DNA from: Lewinellaceae bacterium
Lineage (GTDB): Bacteria > Bacteroidota > Bacteroidia > Chitinophagales > Saprospiraceae
DNA: 64,000 nt
Direction of reading: 5' to 3'
Assembly: GCA_020636315.1 (NCBI GenBank)
Contig: JACJYA010000001.1
Coordinates: forward strand, 496,001 to 560,000
The notes beneath the pieces were generated by a model, which searched no databases, was not told where the DNA came from, and was given only the letters and a program-made list of their open reading frames with translations. The position numbers were made by a program, and so were the translations under genes. Positions 1 to 7,881 of the stretch are shown here, one piece after another (position 1 is the first letter of the stretch; each line of letters opens with the position of its first letter).

Positions 1-2
1 GC

Positions 3-1115
3 GACCCTACCCTGGGCTCTCCGCTCATGGAGGGAGCCTTACCAATGGATGCTCTGCTGGAGCGGCTGCGAATGGCCGTCCAGCAGGCCGGCATCCGCCG
101 CATTGAGGGCAATGTAGTAGGAGATGCTTCGGCATTTGGCTCCAATTCCAGTGTCGGGAGCTGGCAGTGGGAAGATATGGGCAACTACTATGGCGCCGGG
201 GCCTGGGCATTGAACATGCACGAGAACCTGCATTACCTGCTCTTTCAGCAACAGGGGGAGTTGGGCGCCACACCACCCATTGTCAGGATAGAGCCGGAAG
301 TATTCGGACTGAAGTTCATTAATGAAGTGGCCTCAGCAGCGCGGGGCTCCGGAGACAACGCCTACATTTTCGGTGCACCCTATCAATTCAACCGTTACGT
401 GCGGGGCACTATTCCGGTTGGCAGCGGCATTTTCACCATAAAAGGCTCTATCCCCAATCCGCCGCTGTTTGCCGCCCAATGGCTCCGGCAGAGCCTGGCC
501 ATGGTGGGTATCCTGTCGGCCGGCGCAAGCAACCGGGTCAGCGGCCGGCCGGGTTCAGGGCGGCGGCAGCTTTACACTCACTACTCTCCTCCCCTTTCCG
601 ATATTGTCAACCGAACGAACATGGAAAGCGTCAACCTCTATTGCGAAGCTATGGCCAAAGTGATCGGCTGGGAAAAAAGAGGCGAGGGAAGTACGGCCGC
701 CGGGCTGGAAACCATCCGGTCGTACTGGGAAGAACAGGGCCTGAACTTGGAGGGGTGCTATCTTTCGGACGGCAGCGGGTTGTCAGAAGCCAATGCCGTC
801 ACCAGCCTTTTCCTGGCACGCCTGCTCCGCCTGATGGCCCTGAAAGAGGAGGCCTTTTTCAGGCCGTTCTATGAATCTCTGCCCCTGGCCGGCCGGTCGG
901 GCAGCCTGAAAAATACGCTGAAAGGAACTGCTGCCGAAGGCAACCTGCGTGCCAAGACCGGAACACTGGAACGCGTGCGGGCGCTGAGTGGCTACGCCAC
1001 CGCCCGCAACGGCAGGCTGCTGGCCTTTTCAATTATCGTCAACAATTATGCCGGTTCGGGAGGAGCAATCCGTCAAAAAATGGAACGCTTCATGCTGGAA
1101 TTATGTAAGAACTAA
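3..1115 (+). CDS. dacB: D-alanyl-D-alanine carboxypeptidase / endopeptidase, PBP4 (S13) family; 5' end outside window
   Basis: Penicillin-binding protein 4 type enzyme that trims or cleaves peptidoglycan peptides in the periplasm. The frame is open to the left edge: in-frame codons before the first ATG (27) read DPTLGSPLMEGALP, a PBP4-like stretch, so the true start and the SxxK nucleophile motif lie upstream of the window. About 370 residues are visible against roughly 450-500 in the family. The second active-site motif is in LSDGSGLSEANAV (SxN type) and the third is the KTG triad in LRAKTGTL, followed by SGYA. The gene ends 56 bases before the lipoprotein methyltransferase start, so the two may be co-transcribed. 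Family assignment is firm from the two active-site motifs; the N-terminal signal peptide cannot be seen. Confidence 0.9.
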   Translation, partial: DPTLGSPLMEGALPMDALLERLRMAVQQAGIRRIEGNVVGDASAFGSNSSVGSWQWEDMGNYYGAGAWALNMHENLHYLLFQQQGELGATPPIVRIEPEVFGLKFINEVASAARGSGDNAYIFGAPYQFNRYVRGTIPVGSGIFTIKGSIPNPPLFAAQWLRQSLAMVGILSAGASNRVSGRPGSGRRQLYTHYSPPLSDIVNRTNMESVNLYCEAMAKVIGWEKRGEGSTAAGLETIRSYWEEQGLNLEGCYLSDGSGLSEANAVTSLFLARLLRLMALKEEAFFRPFYESLPLAGRSGSLKNTLKGTAAEGNLRAKTGTLERVRALSGYATARNGRLLAFSIIVNNYAGSGGAIRQKMERFMLELCKN

Positions 1116-1171
1116 GCGTGCATTTGGCATTTTATCCCGGAAACGGTATAACTTTACAGCAAATCGTTAGT

Positions 1172-1888
1172 ATGAAGTTCCTGAATTCTTTACGCTACCT
1201 TTTGGCGATCTTTACGCTCTCTTTACTTGCCTGCCAGCCTTCCGGTGGAAACGATCAAACCGGGAACGGCCCGATGGGGCAGCAAACGGAGAGCGCCAAT
1301 ACCTCCGCCCCCGTGCAGAAAGATACGGCTAAGATCCTGGAAGATTATGACAACACCAACCGGGTCGTCTGGCAAAAACCGGAAGTGGTCATTGACCTGC
1401 TGGGTAACCTGGAAGGGAAAACCATCGCCGATATTGGCGCCGGCACCGGCTTTTTCGCGCTCCGGCTGGCCCCCAAAGCCAAAAAGGTGATCGCCATCGA
1501 TATAGACCCGCGCTTCACATCTTACCTGGATAGCCTCAAGGCATTTGAACTGCCGGAAGATGTTCAGGAGCGGCTGGAGACCCGCCTGGCCCTGCCCGAC
1601 GACCCCAAACTGGCCCCGGGAGAGGCCGATATCGTCATGATCGTCAACACCTTTATGTACATCAAAGACCAGGTCGCATACCTGGAAAACCTCAAGCGGG
1701 GCATTTCGGATGGCGGCCTCCTGCTGATCATTGATTTCAAGAAAAAGCGCACGCCCCTGGGGCCGCCATCCCAGATCCGCGTCCCCCTTTTCGAAGTGGA
1801 AGACAAGCTGATCAAAGCGGGATACCGGGAGGTGATGACTAACGATACGGCGCTGGATTACCAATACATCGTCACGGCGAGGAAGTGA
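1172..1888 (+). CDS. Putative lipoprotein with class I SAM-dependent methyltransferase fold
   Basis: About 238 residues. The N-terminus MKFLNSLRYLLAIFTLSLLAC is a lipoprotein signal peptide with lipobox LLAC (Cys21), then a low-complexity Gly/Gln/Ser/Thr linker to about residue 50. The rest looks like a Rossmann methyltransferase: glycine-rich motif I IADIGAGTGFFAL, acidic end of beta-2 in VIAIDID, and later IVMIVNTFMYI and LLLIIDFKKK. I placed the start at ATG 1172; an upstream in-frame start at 1118 would bury the signal peptide. The stop lies 5 bases from the convergent purA stop. A SAM-dependent domain on an exported lipoprotein is odd because SAM is cytoplasmic, so the substrate and even the activity are unknown. 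Fold call is good, function is not. Confidence 0.8.
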   Translation: MKFLNSLRYLLAIFTLSLLACQPSGGNDQTGNGPMGQQTESANTSAPVQKDTAKILEDYDNTNRVVWQKPEVVIDLLGNLEGKTIADIGAGTGFFALRLAPKAKKVIAIDIDPRFTSYLDSLKAFELPEDVQERLETRLALPDDPKLAPGEADIVMIVNTFMYIKDQVAYLENLKRGISDGGLLLIIDFKKKRTPLGPPSQIRVPLFEVEDKLIKAGYREVMTNDTALDYQYIVTARK

Positions 1889-1893
1889 TCTCC

Positions 1894-3183
1894 TTATACC
1901 TTCGCAGTCCTTCTGGACTTCACGATCAGCTTACTTCGTTCCGGGCCGGTAGAGACCATGGTGATGGGCACACCAAGTTCCCGCTCCATGCTCAGGAGGT
2001 AATTTTTTACCGCATCGGGAAAGTCCTCATAGTCCAGTATTCCTTCCAGTGATTGTTTCCAACCGGGATGGGCCGTGTAAACCGGCTGAATGGGCTGCCC
2101 GCAGATATCATAGGGAAGTTCCTTTGTCGTCTGCCCATTGATCTGGTAGGCCGTGCCGGCCTCGATCTCATCAAAAACGTTGAGCACATCGATCTTGGTA
2201 ATGGCCAGTTGGGTTACGCCGTTGAGCATAATGGTGTATTTCAGCTGCGGCAGGTCGATCCATCCGCAGCGCCGGGGCCGGCCGGTAGTGGCGCCAAACT
2301 CTCCTCCTTCAGCCCGCAGGCGTTCGCCGGTGGCGTTGTCCTGTTCGGTAGGAAAAGGGCCGGAGCCCACGCGCGTACAATACGCTTTGGTGATGCCGAT
2401 GACCTCTCCGATCTTATCGGGTGACACGCCCAGGCCGATGCATACGCCGGCCGTGATGGTATTGGAAGAGGTTACGAAGGGATAGGTGCCAAAATCGATA
2501 TCCAGCATGGAGCCCTGTGCGCCCTCCGCCAGAATGCGCTTACCGTCATTCAGAGCCTGATTGATGAAGTATTCTCCATCCACGTGCTTCAATTTCCGGA
2601 GTACCTCCAGGCTTTCCATCCATTTTTCTTCTTCCTCTTCCAGGTCGAAGGCGGTGGCGGGGTAAATACTCAACAGGCTCATGTGTTTCTCCTTCAGGGC
2701 CAGGTAGCGTTCTTTAAAACTGGAGCGCGAGATATCGCCCACTCTCATGCCGTTGCGGCCGGTTTTGTCCATATAAGTCGGGCCGATGCCCTTTAGGGTC
2801 GAACCGATCTTGGATTTGCCCTTGGCGTTTTCTGAAGCAGCATCGAGATAGCGGTGAGTGGGCAGGATGAGATGGGCTTTGCGGGCCAGCAGCAGGCGAT
2901 CCTGGTAATCCACCCCGGCTTTTTCCAGTTCACGGATCTCGGCGGACAGGGTAATGGGGTCGATGACGACGCCGTTGCCTACGAGGTTGAGCAGCCCCGG
3001 GCGGAAAATGCCGGAAGGCACCGTATGGAGAACAAACTTTTTTCCGTCAAATTTGAGGGTATGGCCGGCATTGGGGCCGCCCTGAAAACGAGCGACCATA
3101 TCATAAGAAGAGGCAAGGTAATCCACGATCTTACCTTTTCCTTCATCTCCCCATTGCAAGCCAAGAATTACATCGATTGCCAT
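1894..3183 (-). CDS. purA: Adenylosuccinate synthetase
   Basis: Catalyses GTP-dependent condensation of IMP and aspartate to adenylosuccinate, the first committed step from IMP to AMP. About 429 residues, the usual length. The N-terminus MAIDVILGLQWGDEGKGK carries the GDEGKGK phosphate loop with catalytic Asp13, and GGPNAGHT carries the catalytic His. Further family motifs are KGIGPTYMDK, EGAQGSMLDIDFGTYPFVTSS and TTGRPRRCGW. The start is ATG 3183; an in-frame ATG 36 bases upstream gives a non-homologous extension. It is the last gene of a leftward block with the STAS gene, fur and spoT, but a strong hairpin at 3224-3262 separates it from the STAS gene, so it probably has its own promoter in 3184-3223 or is reached by readthrough. 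Confidence 0.97.
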   Translation of the reverse strand: MAIDVILGLQWGDEGKGKIVDYLASSYDMVARFQGGPNAGHTLKFDGKKFVLHTVPSGIFRPGLLNLVGNGVVIDPITLSAEIRELEKAGVDYQDRLLLARKAHLILPTHRYLDAASENAKGKSKIGSTLKGIGPTYMDKTGRNGMRVGDISRSSFKERYLALKEKHMSLLSIYPATAFDLEEEEEKWMESLEVLRKLKHVDGEYFINQALNDGKRILAEGAQGSMLDIDFGTYPFVTSSNTITAGVCIGLGVSPDKIGEVIGITKAYCTRVGSGPFPTEQDNATGERLRAEGGEFGATTGRPRRCGWIDLPQLKYTIMLNGVTQLAITKIDVLNVFDEIEAGTAYQINGQTTKELPYDICGQPIQPVYTAHPGWKQSLEGILDYEDFPDAVKNYLLSMERELGVPITMVSTGPERSKLIVKSRRTAKV

Positions 3184-3223
3184 TATCGTTTTGTTTTGGA
3201 ACCTATAGTTATCGCACAAATTA

Positions 3224-3262
3224 TAAAAACCTAACAGGTTAAGCCAGCCTGTTAGGTTTTTA
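3224..3262 (-). terminator. Hairpin terminator between the STAS gene and purA
   Basis: Perfect 15-bp inverted repeat: TAAAAACCTAACAGG at 3224-3238 and its complement at 3248-3262, 9-base loop. The arms end in A/T runs, so it can act in either direction. On the minus strand it follows the STAS stop codon (3300) and precedes purA (3183). Confidence 0.8.
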
Positions 3263-3299
3263 TGCTGATCTCATTTCCAGAAGGACAAGCAGATACGCA

Positions 3300-3650
3300 T
3301 CAGTTGTGGCTTAGAAGAGCCGCCACCGCCTCCTCTACTGAATTGTTAACCTGAAAAATAGGGCGCAACTTGGTCATTTCCAATAATTCCAGAACCTTCG
3401 TCGAAACATTGGCCATGGCCACATTTCCGCCTTTATCATTAGAGCGGGCTTTCAACATGATGAGAAAGTTCAGCCCCACACTATTCATATAGGGGATCTG
3501 TCCGAGGTCAACCACAAAGTTGGAGAATCCTTCGTCAATCTTGGACTGAACAGCCTGAAGGATTTCCTTATTGGCCATTTCGTTGAGCAGGTTTTTCACC
3601 TCAAGCACCTGAATGCTATCCTGTTTGGTAATGTTGTAATTAGGGTTCAT
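3300..3650 (-). CDS. STAS-domain protein (anti-sigma factor antagonist type)
   Basis: 116 residues, a single STAS domain. The phospho-acceptor loop is in PYMNSVGLNFLI, where the serine is at the place phosphorylated in SpoIIAA/RsbV-like antagonists; the alternating strands and helices of STAS surround it (FSNFVVDLGQI before, GNVAMANVSTKVLELLEM after). By family, it would bind or release a partner kinase or regulator depending on phosphorylation. No RsbW-like kinase is in the window, so its partner is unknown. The start is 41 bases from the fur stop on the same strand, so it is probably co-transcribed with fur. Confidence 0.85.
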   Translation of the reverse strand: MNPNYNITKQDSIQVLEVKNLLNEMANKEILQAVQSKIDEGFSNFVVDLGQIPYMNSVGLNFLIMLKARSNDKGGNVAMANVSTKVLELLEMTKLRPIFQVNNSVEEAVAALLSHN

Positions 3651-3691
3651 GGGAAAGTAGATTGGGTATTGTATTCCTTCCGGGCGGTGGT

Positions 3692-4198
3692 TCAGTTATC
3701 CTCGCCGGCTATGTTTACTTCTGTTTTCTGCTTAGCCGTGCGGGGGCAGGCTCCGTCGCACTGCCCGTAAAGGTTAAGCGAATGATGGGTGATCCTGAAT
3801 TTCAGCAGATCGCCCATCATGTTTTTGATCTGCTGTATGCGCGGGTCACAGAACTCAAGCACCTTCCCACAATCAACACAGATAAGGTGGTCGTGTTGCT
3901 TATAGCCGTAGGATTTTTCGTACTGCGCCAGGTTTTTGCCGAACTGGTGCTTCTTGACCAGGTCACAATTCACCAGAAGTTCCAGGGTGTTATAGACCGT
4001 AGCCCTGCTCACCCGGTAGTTTTGGTTTTTCATGTGAATATACAAAGCTTCCGCATCAAAATGATCGGTGCGTTTGTATATTTCTTCCAGGATAGCGAAA
4101 CGCTCCGGCGTTTTGCGAAAACTGTTGTTCTCCAGATGAGAAGCAAAAATATTTTTAACTTCTTTTATGATTTCCTCTTGTGTTCTTCCCGCAGACAT
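3692..4198 (-). CDS. fur: Fur-family metal-responsive repressor
   Basis: 168 residues. The N-terminal winged helix includes RKTPERFAILEEIYK and the recognition segment YRVSRATVYNTLELL; the C-terminal dimer and metal domain has QHDHLICVDCGKVLEFCD. Structural zinc is expected at Cys107 and Cys110 plus a second pair. Here the second pair is Cys147 and Cys151, spaced CxxxC (CDGAC) rather than the usual CxxC. By family it represses iron, zinc or peroxide-stress genes when metal-loaded. Placement between spoT and the STAS gene, near purA, is a recurring Bacteroidota order. Whether it is Fur, Zur or PerR cannot be read from sequence alone. Confidence 0.93.
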   Translation of the reverse strand: MSAGRTQEEIIKEVKNIFASHLENNSFRKTPERFAILEEIYKRTDHFDAEALYIHMKNQNYRVSRATVYNTLELLVNCDLVKKHQFGKNLAQYEKSYGYKQHDHLICVDCGKVLEFCDPRIQQIKNMMGDLLKFRITHHSLNLYGQCDGACPRTAKQKTEVNIAGEDN

Positions 4199-4421
4199 AT
4201 CTCTTTCTTAAGCAGCTTTCAAAAAGCAGGTGCTTTCTCCTTCTTTTGTCTGTACCATATTCCGGACAAGGAGGCGCCCGGCCGGGAGTTTAGAAGAAGA
4301 AGCCTGTTTTCTGATCGCTATTGATTGTAAAGTTAAAAAACCCTCCTGAATATAGGGAATGATTGGTTGAAGGAATGACTGATCGCAGGTCGTCAAAATA
4401 ATAGTGCCTTACCTCATTCCT

Positions 4422-6659
4422 CTATTCTACCCTTGTAACAGTTGAGACGCTATCCAGGTTTTTGAGCGCCCGGATAGCCAGATTGAGCTGATCAGTATTT
4501 TTTACCAGAAGGCTCACTTTCCCTTCAAAATACCCTTCATCGCCGGCGATGGTAAAGGAACGAATATTGAGGCCCAGCATGGTGGATATTTTATTGGTCA
4601 GCCGTTCGATGACCCCGGGCCCGTCGTCAATACCGGTTATCTTCAGGTCGGCCACGAAGGTAGTATCTGTCGTAGAGACCCATTCGGCCTTCATCACCCG
4701 GTAGCCGTAGTTGGCCATCAGGTTGGTGGCATTGGGGCAGTTGGCCCGGTGGATCTTGAGCCCTGCATTGGCGGTCAGGTAGGCAAAAATGTCATCCCCC
4801 TGCACCGGGTTGCAGCAACTGGCAAAGGTATAATTGAAGCGTTCGGCCGGCTCGCCGTTGATGAGCAGGCGCGGTTTGCCCGTGAATTTAGGCTTGCGGT
4901 GCTTCCGGGGTTTCGGCTCCACAACGGGCTTCTCTTCCTTTTCCTCCTCAACTTCAACCAGGTACCGGCTGCCATCCTTACCCTGCTCGACCTTGTAGGC
5001 CCGGAAGATCTCAGGGATCGTCAATTCCCCGGTCGCAATAGCATAGTAAAGGTCCGCATGAGATTCCAGGTGGTAATTCCTGACCAGAAGGTCAATACTT
5101 TTGTCAAAATCGACCTTCAGGGCGTTGAGCTTGCGCTCCATGGCCTCACGCCAGATCTCCCCTTTACGGCGGCGCTCTTCTTTCATCGCCGAACGGATCT
5201 TGGAGCGCGCCTTGCCGGTGACGACCAGTTTCAGCCAGTCTTCACTGGGTTTCTGGTTCTTATTGGTAATGATATAGACCTGGTCTCCGTTGCGCAGCTT
5301 GTAGCCCATAGGCACCATCTTGTTGTTCACCTTGATGGCCGAACAGTGATACCCCACATCGGAGTGGATGCCAAAAGCAAAATCCAGGGCGGTTGCCCCC
5401 TTTGGCAATATCCTCATATCACCGTTGGGGGTATAAACAAAAACCTCCTCGTTAAACAGGTTGTTGGCCCGGAAATCTCCAAGGAATTCCACGGCATCGC
5501 TGTTGGGGTTGTCCAGGATCTCACGGACGCTGTCCAGCCATCGCTCATAGACATCGGGATGGCGGGAAACACCTTTGTACTTCCAGTGGGCGGCATAACC
5601 CCGTTCTGCAATCTCATCCATGCGGGTAGAACGGATCTGCACTTCCACATAGCGTCCTTTGGGCCCGATAACGGTGGTGTGGAGCGATTCATAACCGTTG
5701 GACTTGGGCGTTGTGACCCAATCCTTCAGGCGCTCCGGAATGGGGATATGCACATCCGTAACAATGGAATAGGCCTGCCAGCATACCAGTTTTTCCTTTT
5801 CCACCGGTACATCCAGGATGATACGCACGGCGAACAGGTCATAGACCTCTTCGAAAGGCACTTTCTTGTTCTTGATCTTATTCCAGATAGAATAGATGGA
5901 TTTTGGCCTTCCGGTAATTCGGTAAGGAGCACCGATCTCGTCGAGGCGGCCTTCGAGCGGGCTGATGAATTCCTGAATATAGGCTTCTCTCGACCGCTTG
6001 GTCTCCGCCAGCTTCCGGGCAATCTCGTGGTAATTCTCCGGGTCGGTGATCTTCATGCACAGGTCGAGGTACTCTGTCTTGATGTTGTGCAGGCCAAGGC
6101 GGTGCGCCAGAGGAGCATAGACATAACTGGTCTCAGCAGCGATCTTCAGTTGTTTGTGCCGGGGCATGGCGCCCAGCGTCCGCATGTTGTGCAGGCGGTC
6201 AGCCATTTTGATCAGGACAACGCGCACGTCTTCAACCAACGTACTGAGCACCTTCCGGAAGTTTTCCGCCTGCGGGCTTTCGGCATTGTAAGCACTATCC
6301 AGTTTGGTCAGCCCGTCCACGATCTTGGCAATGCGGCCTCCGAACTTCTTCCTGATGTCTTCCAGAGTAACATCCGTATCTTCCACCACATCGTGCAGCA
6401 GGGCGGAGATGATAGCCGTGGGCCCCAGCCCGATCTCATCGGCACATATCTTCGCTACGGCAATGGGGTGCAATATGTAAGGCTCTCCAGACTTACGGCG
6501 CTGTTTGCTGTGAGCCTGGACAGCCAGTTCGTAAGCCTGCCGAATATTGATCCGGTCCTCTTCTGTCATCTCTGATTTGATCGAACGCAGTAAGTCCCGA
6601 TAGGCATTTTGTATCAGCCTTTTCTCTTCTTCATTAATTGTCGTTAATACCTCAGCCAT
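4422..6659 (-). CDS. spoT: Bifunctional (p)ppGpp synthetase/hydrolase, RelA/SpoT family
   Basis: Long RSH enzyme of 745 residues that makes and degrades (p)ppGpp. The N-terminal HD hydrolase looks intact (His64 of ILHPIAVAKI; ALLHDVVEDTDV with His89-Asp90 and Glu93-Asp94). The synthetase domain follows at about 240-370 (GRPKSIYSIWNKI, NGYESLHTTVIGPKGRYVEV, EIAERGYAAHWKYKG). A TGS domain lies near 400-460 (VYTPNGDMRILPKGATALDFA) and an ACT domain at about 670-745. Both catalytic halves are present and no other RSH gene is in the window, so it is probably bifunctional. It is the first gene of the leftward spoT-fur-STAS-purA block; 223 bases separate it from fur. Confidence 0.96.
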   Translation of the reverse strand: MAEVLTTINEEEKRLIQNAYRDLLRSIKSEMTEEDRINIRQAYELAVQAHSKQRRKSGEPYILHPIAVAKICADEIGLGPTAIISALLHDVVEDTDVTLEDIRKKFGGRIAKIVDGLTKLDSAYNAESPQAENFRKVLSTLVEDVRVVLIKMADRLHNMRTLGAMPRHKQLKIAAETSYVYAPLAHRLGLHNIKTEYLDLCMKITDPENYHEIARKLAETKRSREAYIQEFISPLEGRLDEIGAPYRITGRPKSIYSIWNKIKNKKVPFEEVYDLFAVRIILDVPVEKEKLVCWQAYSIVTDVHIPIPERLKDWVTTPKSNGYESLHTTVIGPKGRYVEVQIRSTRMDEIAERGYAAHWKYKGVSRHPDVYERWLDSVREILDNPNSDAVEFLGDFRANNLFNEEVFVYTPNGDMRILPKGATALDFAFGIHSDVGYHCSAIKVNNKMVPMGYKLRNGDQVYIITNKNQKPSEDWLKLVVTGKARSKIRSAMKEERRRKGEIWREAMERKLNALKVDFDKSIDLLVRNYHLESHADLYYAIATGELTIPEIFRAYKVEQGKDGSRYLVEVEEEKEEKPVVEPKPRKHRKPKFTGKPRLLINGEPAERFNYTFASCCNPVQGDDIFAYLTANAGLKIHRANCPNATNLMANYGYRVMKAEWVSTTDTTFVADLKITGIDDGPGVIERLTNKISTMLGLNIRSFTIAGDEGYFEGKVSLLVKNTDQLNLAIRALKNLDSVSTVTRVE

Positions 6660-7137
6660 GATTGAAATTCCTACTGTTGAGAAGCCCGCTGAACTCAGGG
6701 GGGTACTCTTTATTTTACGGTAATTGTGTAAATATGTTTAAGCAACAGGTTATCAATAAATTAACCTTAACATTTGGGACTATACAAATCTAACAAAAAA
6801 GGACGCCCGTCGTTAAATTGTTAGGTTTTTTTTATCGCCATTTTACAGGCCATGCCGCTTCTGCAATCAGCCTGCTTTTTCCACAGGCAGGCAGGCTCTC
6901 TTTTCTGAAGGTTGGTTTATCCGGAACCAACCAGAGTTTACCCATCCTCGGAGAAGGATTTTTAGGTTTCCGACTGGCATTTTTCCCAAAAAACACACTA
7001 TCTTTGTCGCGCCTTTGGAAAAGCCAGGGCAAACTCTGCCATTTTTCAAGCCCGATCGCACTGATAATCAATCGTTAATGGCGGCAGTACCGGGTTTGGC
7101 AAAAATGGCCGTTTCTTTATCTTCAATCTTTTTCACA
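6660..7137. other. 478-base intergenic region between spoT and tRNA-Leu
   Basis: Contains the spoT upstream region and the probable leader of the tRNA gene. Overlapping short open frames occur on both strands around 6820-7080, but none has recognisable motifs and they overlap each other, so I do not call a gene. The one specific signal is TATCTTTG at 6999-7006, a match to the Bacteroidota -7 consensus TAnnTTTG. Confidence 0.6.
6999..7006 (+). promoter_or_regulatory. Candidate -7 element upstream of tRNA-Leu
   Basis: TATCTTTG matches the Bacteroidota primary sigma factor -7 consensus TAnnTTTG. The -33 region about 20 bases upstream is only T-rich. The tRNA starts 131 bases downstream, so a 5' leader would have to be removed by RNase P. 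Confidence 0.4.
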
Positions 7138-7219
7138 GCGGGTGTGGCGGAATTGGTAGACGCGCTAGACTTAGGATCTAGTGCCGCAAGGCGTGGGGGT
7201 TCGAGTCCCTCCACCCGCA
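7138..7219 (+). tRNA. tRNA-Leu (anticodon UAG)
   Basis: 82-base tRNA. The acceptor stem pairs GCGGGTG (7138-7144) with CACCCGC (7212-7218) and the discriminator A is 7219. The anticodon stem CTAGA/TCTAG encloses loop CTTAGGA, giving anticodon TAG, which reads CUN leucine codons. A long variable arm (TGCCGCAAGGCG) is typical of class II tRNAs, and the T-loop GTTCGAGTC is present. CCA is not encoded: the next bases are TTTGAC. The last 16 bases are repeated downstream (see the repeat array). Confidence 0.96.
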
Positions 7220-7625
7220 TTTGACAGTTTTTAGCTGGTGGAGGGAGGAGAACGTTTATCCCGCCTTAGCGTAGTAGCTCCTTAGAGCGTCACGTAGCTC
7301 CGGCGGGAAGTCCCTCCACCCGCATTTGACAGTTTTTAGCTGGTGGAGGGAGGAGAACGTTTATCCCGCCTTAGCGTAGTAGCTCCTTAGAGCGTCACGT
7401 AGCTCCGGCGGGAAGTCCTCCTGGTGGAGGGGGGAGAACGTTTATCCTGCCTTAGCGCCCGTCACGTTCCCTCACCCGACAGTTTTTAGCTGGTGGAGGG
7501 GGGAGAACGTTTATCCCGCCTTAGCGTAGTAGCTCCTTAGAGCGTCACGTAGCTCCGGCGGGAGGGGGAGAACGTCCAGTAGCTCCTTAAAGCTCCGGCG
7601 GGAAGTCCCTCCACCCGCATTTGAC
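7204..7625 (+). repeat. tRNA-Leu-linked tandem and degenerate repeat array with att-like direct repeats
   Basis: Two perfect 105-bp units occupy 7204-7308 and 7309-7413; the first begins inside tRNA-Leu, so the unit contains the last 16 bases of the tRNA. From 7414 to 7603 the pattern continues in shuffled, partly deleted form (GGAGAACGTTTATCC, TAGCTCCTTAGAGCGTCACG and GCTCCGGCGGGA modules recur). A third copy of the 22-base segment AGTCCCTCCACCCGCA plus TTTGAC ends the array at 7604-7625. Each unit can fold: TCCCGCC (7259-7265) pairs with GGCGGGA (7302-7308), nested inside GGTGGAGGGA (7237-7246) pairing with TCCCTCCACC (7311-7320). No convincing gene lies inside. It resembles att duplications of a tRNA-integrating element with no cargo, or expansion of a palindromic repeat that captured the tRNA end. 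Confidence 0.85.
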
Positions 7626-7881
7626 TGTGGTTTCATTACCTCACTCTGCCTGCCTTCGGCTCCATTAAAAACGGCCGGAGCCCGGGATGTGCTGCCGCGT
7701 CGAAAAACATAAAAGCTGCCTGGCTTGTATTGATTAGAACAAATTACTTCAGGGGCAGGTTGCCAGGTAGTGAAAAGCCCAGACCCTGCTGCTTTTCCAT
7801 CCGAACAGCTCCAAAGTGCCGGATGTACGAGCACCGTTCTCGAGTTCCGGGAAAAATTAATAACCTAATAAGCAAAGCGTC
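7626..7881. other. Intergenic region between the repeat array and tig
   Basis: 256 bases. A short hairpin GGCTCC / GGAGCC lies near 7669-7683. A leftward open frame crosses this region and the repeats, but its C-terminal part is simply translated repeat sequence, so I see no gene. The tig promoter is presumably here; I find no clear TAnnTTTG. Confidence 0.5.

Noticed and set aside
4749..6575. 608-codon rightward open frame opposite spoT
   Set aside because: Exactly antisense to a complete, motif-rich spoT gene; a by-product of codon bias. No recognisable motifs.
6818..7078. Overlapping small frames on both strands between spoT and tRNA-Leu
   Set aside because: They overlap one another, have unusual composition and no motifs.
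7204..7625. CRISPR array
   Set aside because: Units are 105 bp, begin inside a tRNA and have no unique spacers of constant length; no cas genes in the window.
7511..7834. 107-codon leftward frame ending in the tRNA-linked repeats
   Set aside because: Its C-terminal third is repeat sequence and the rest has no motif; probably not coding.
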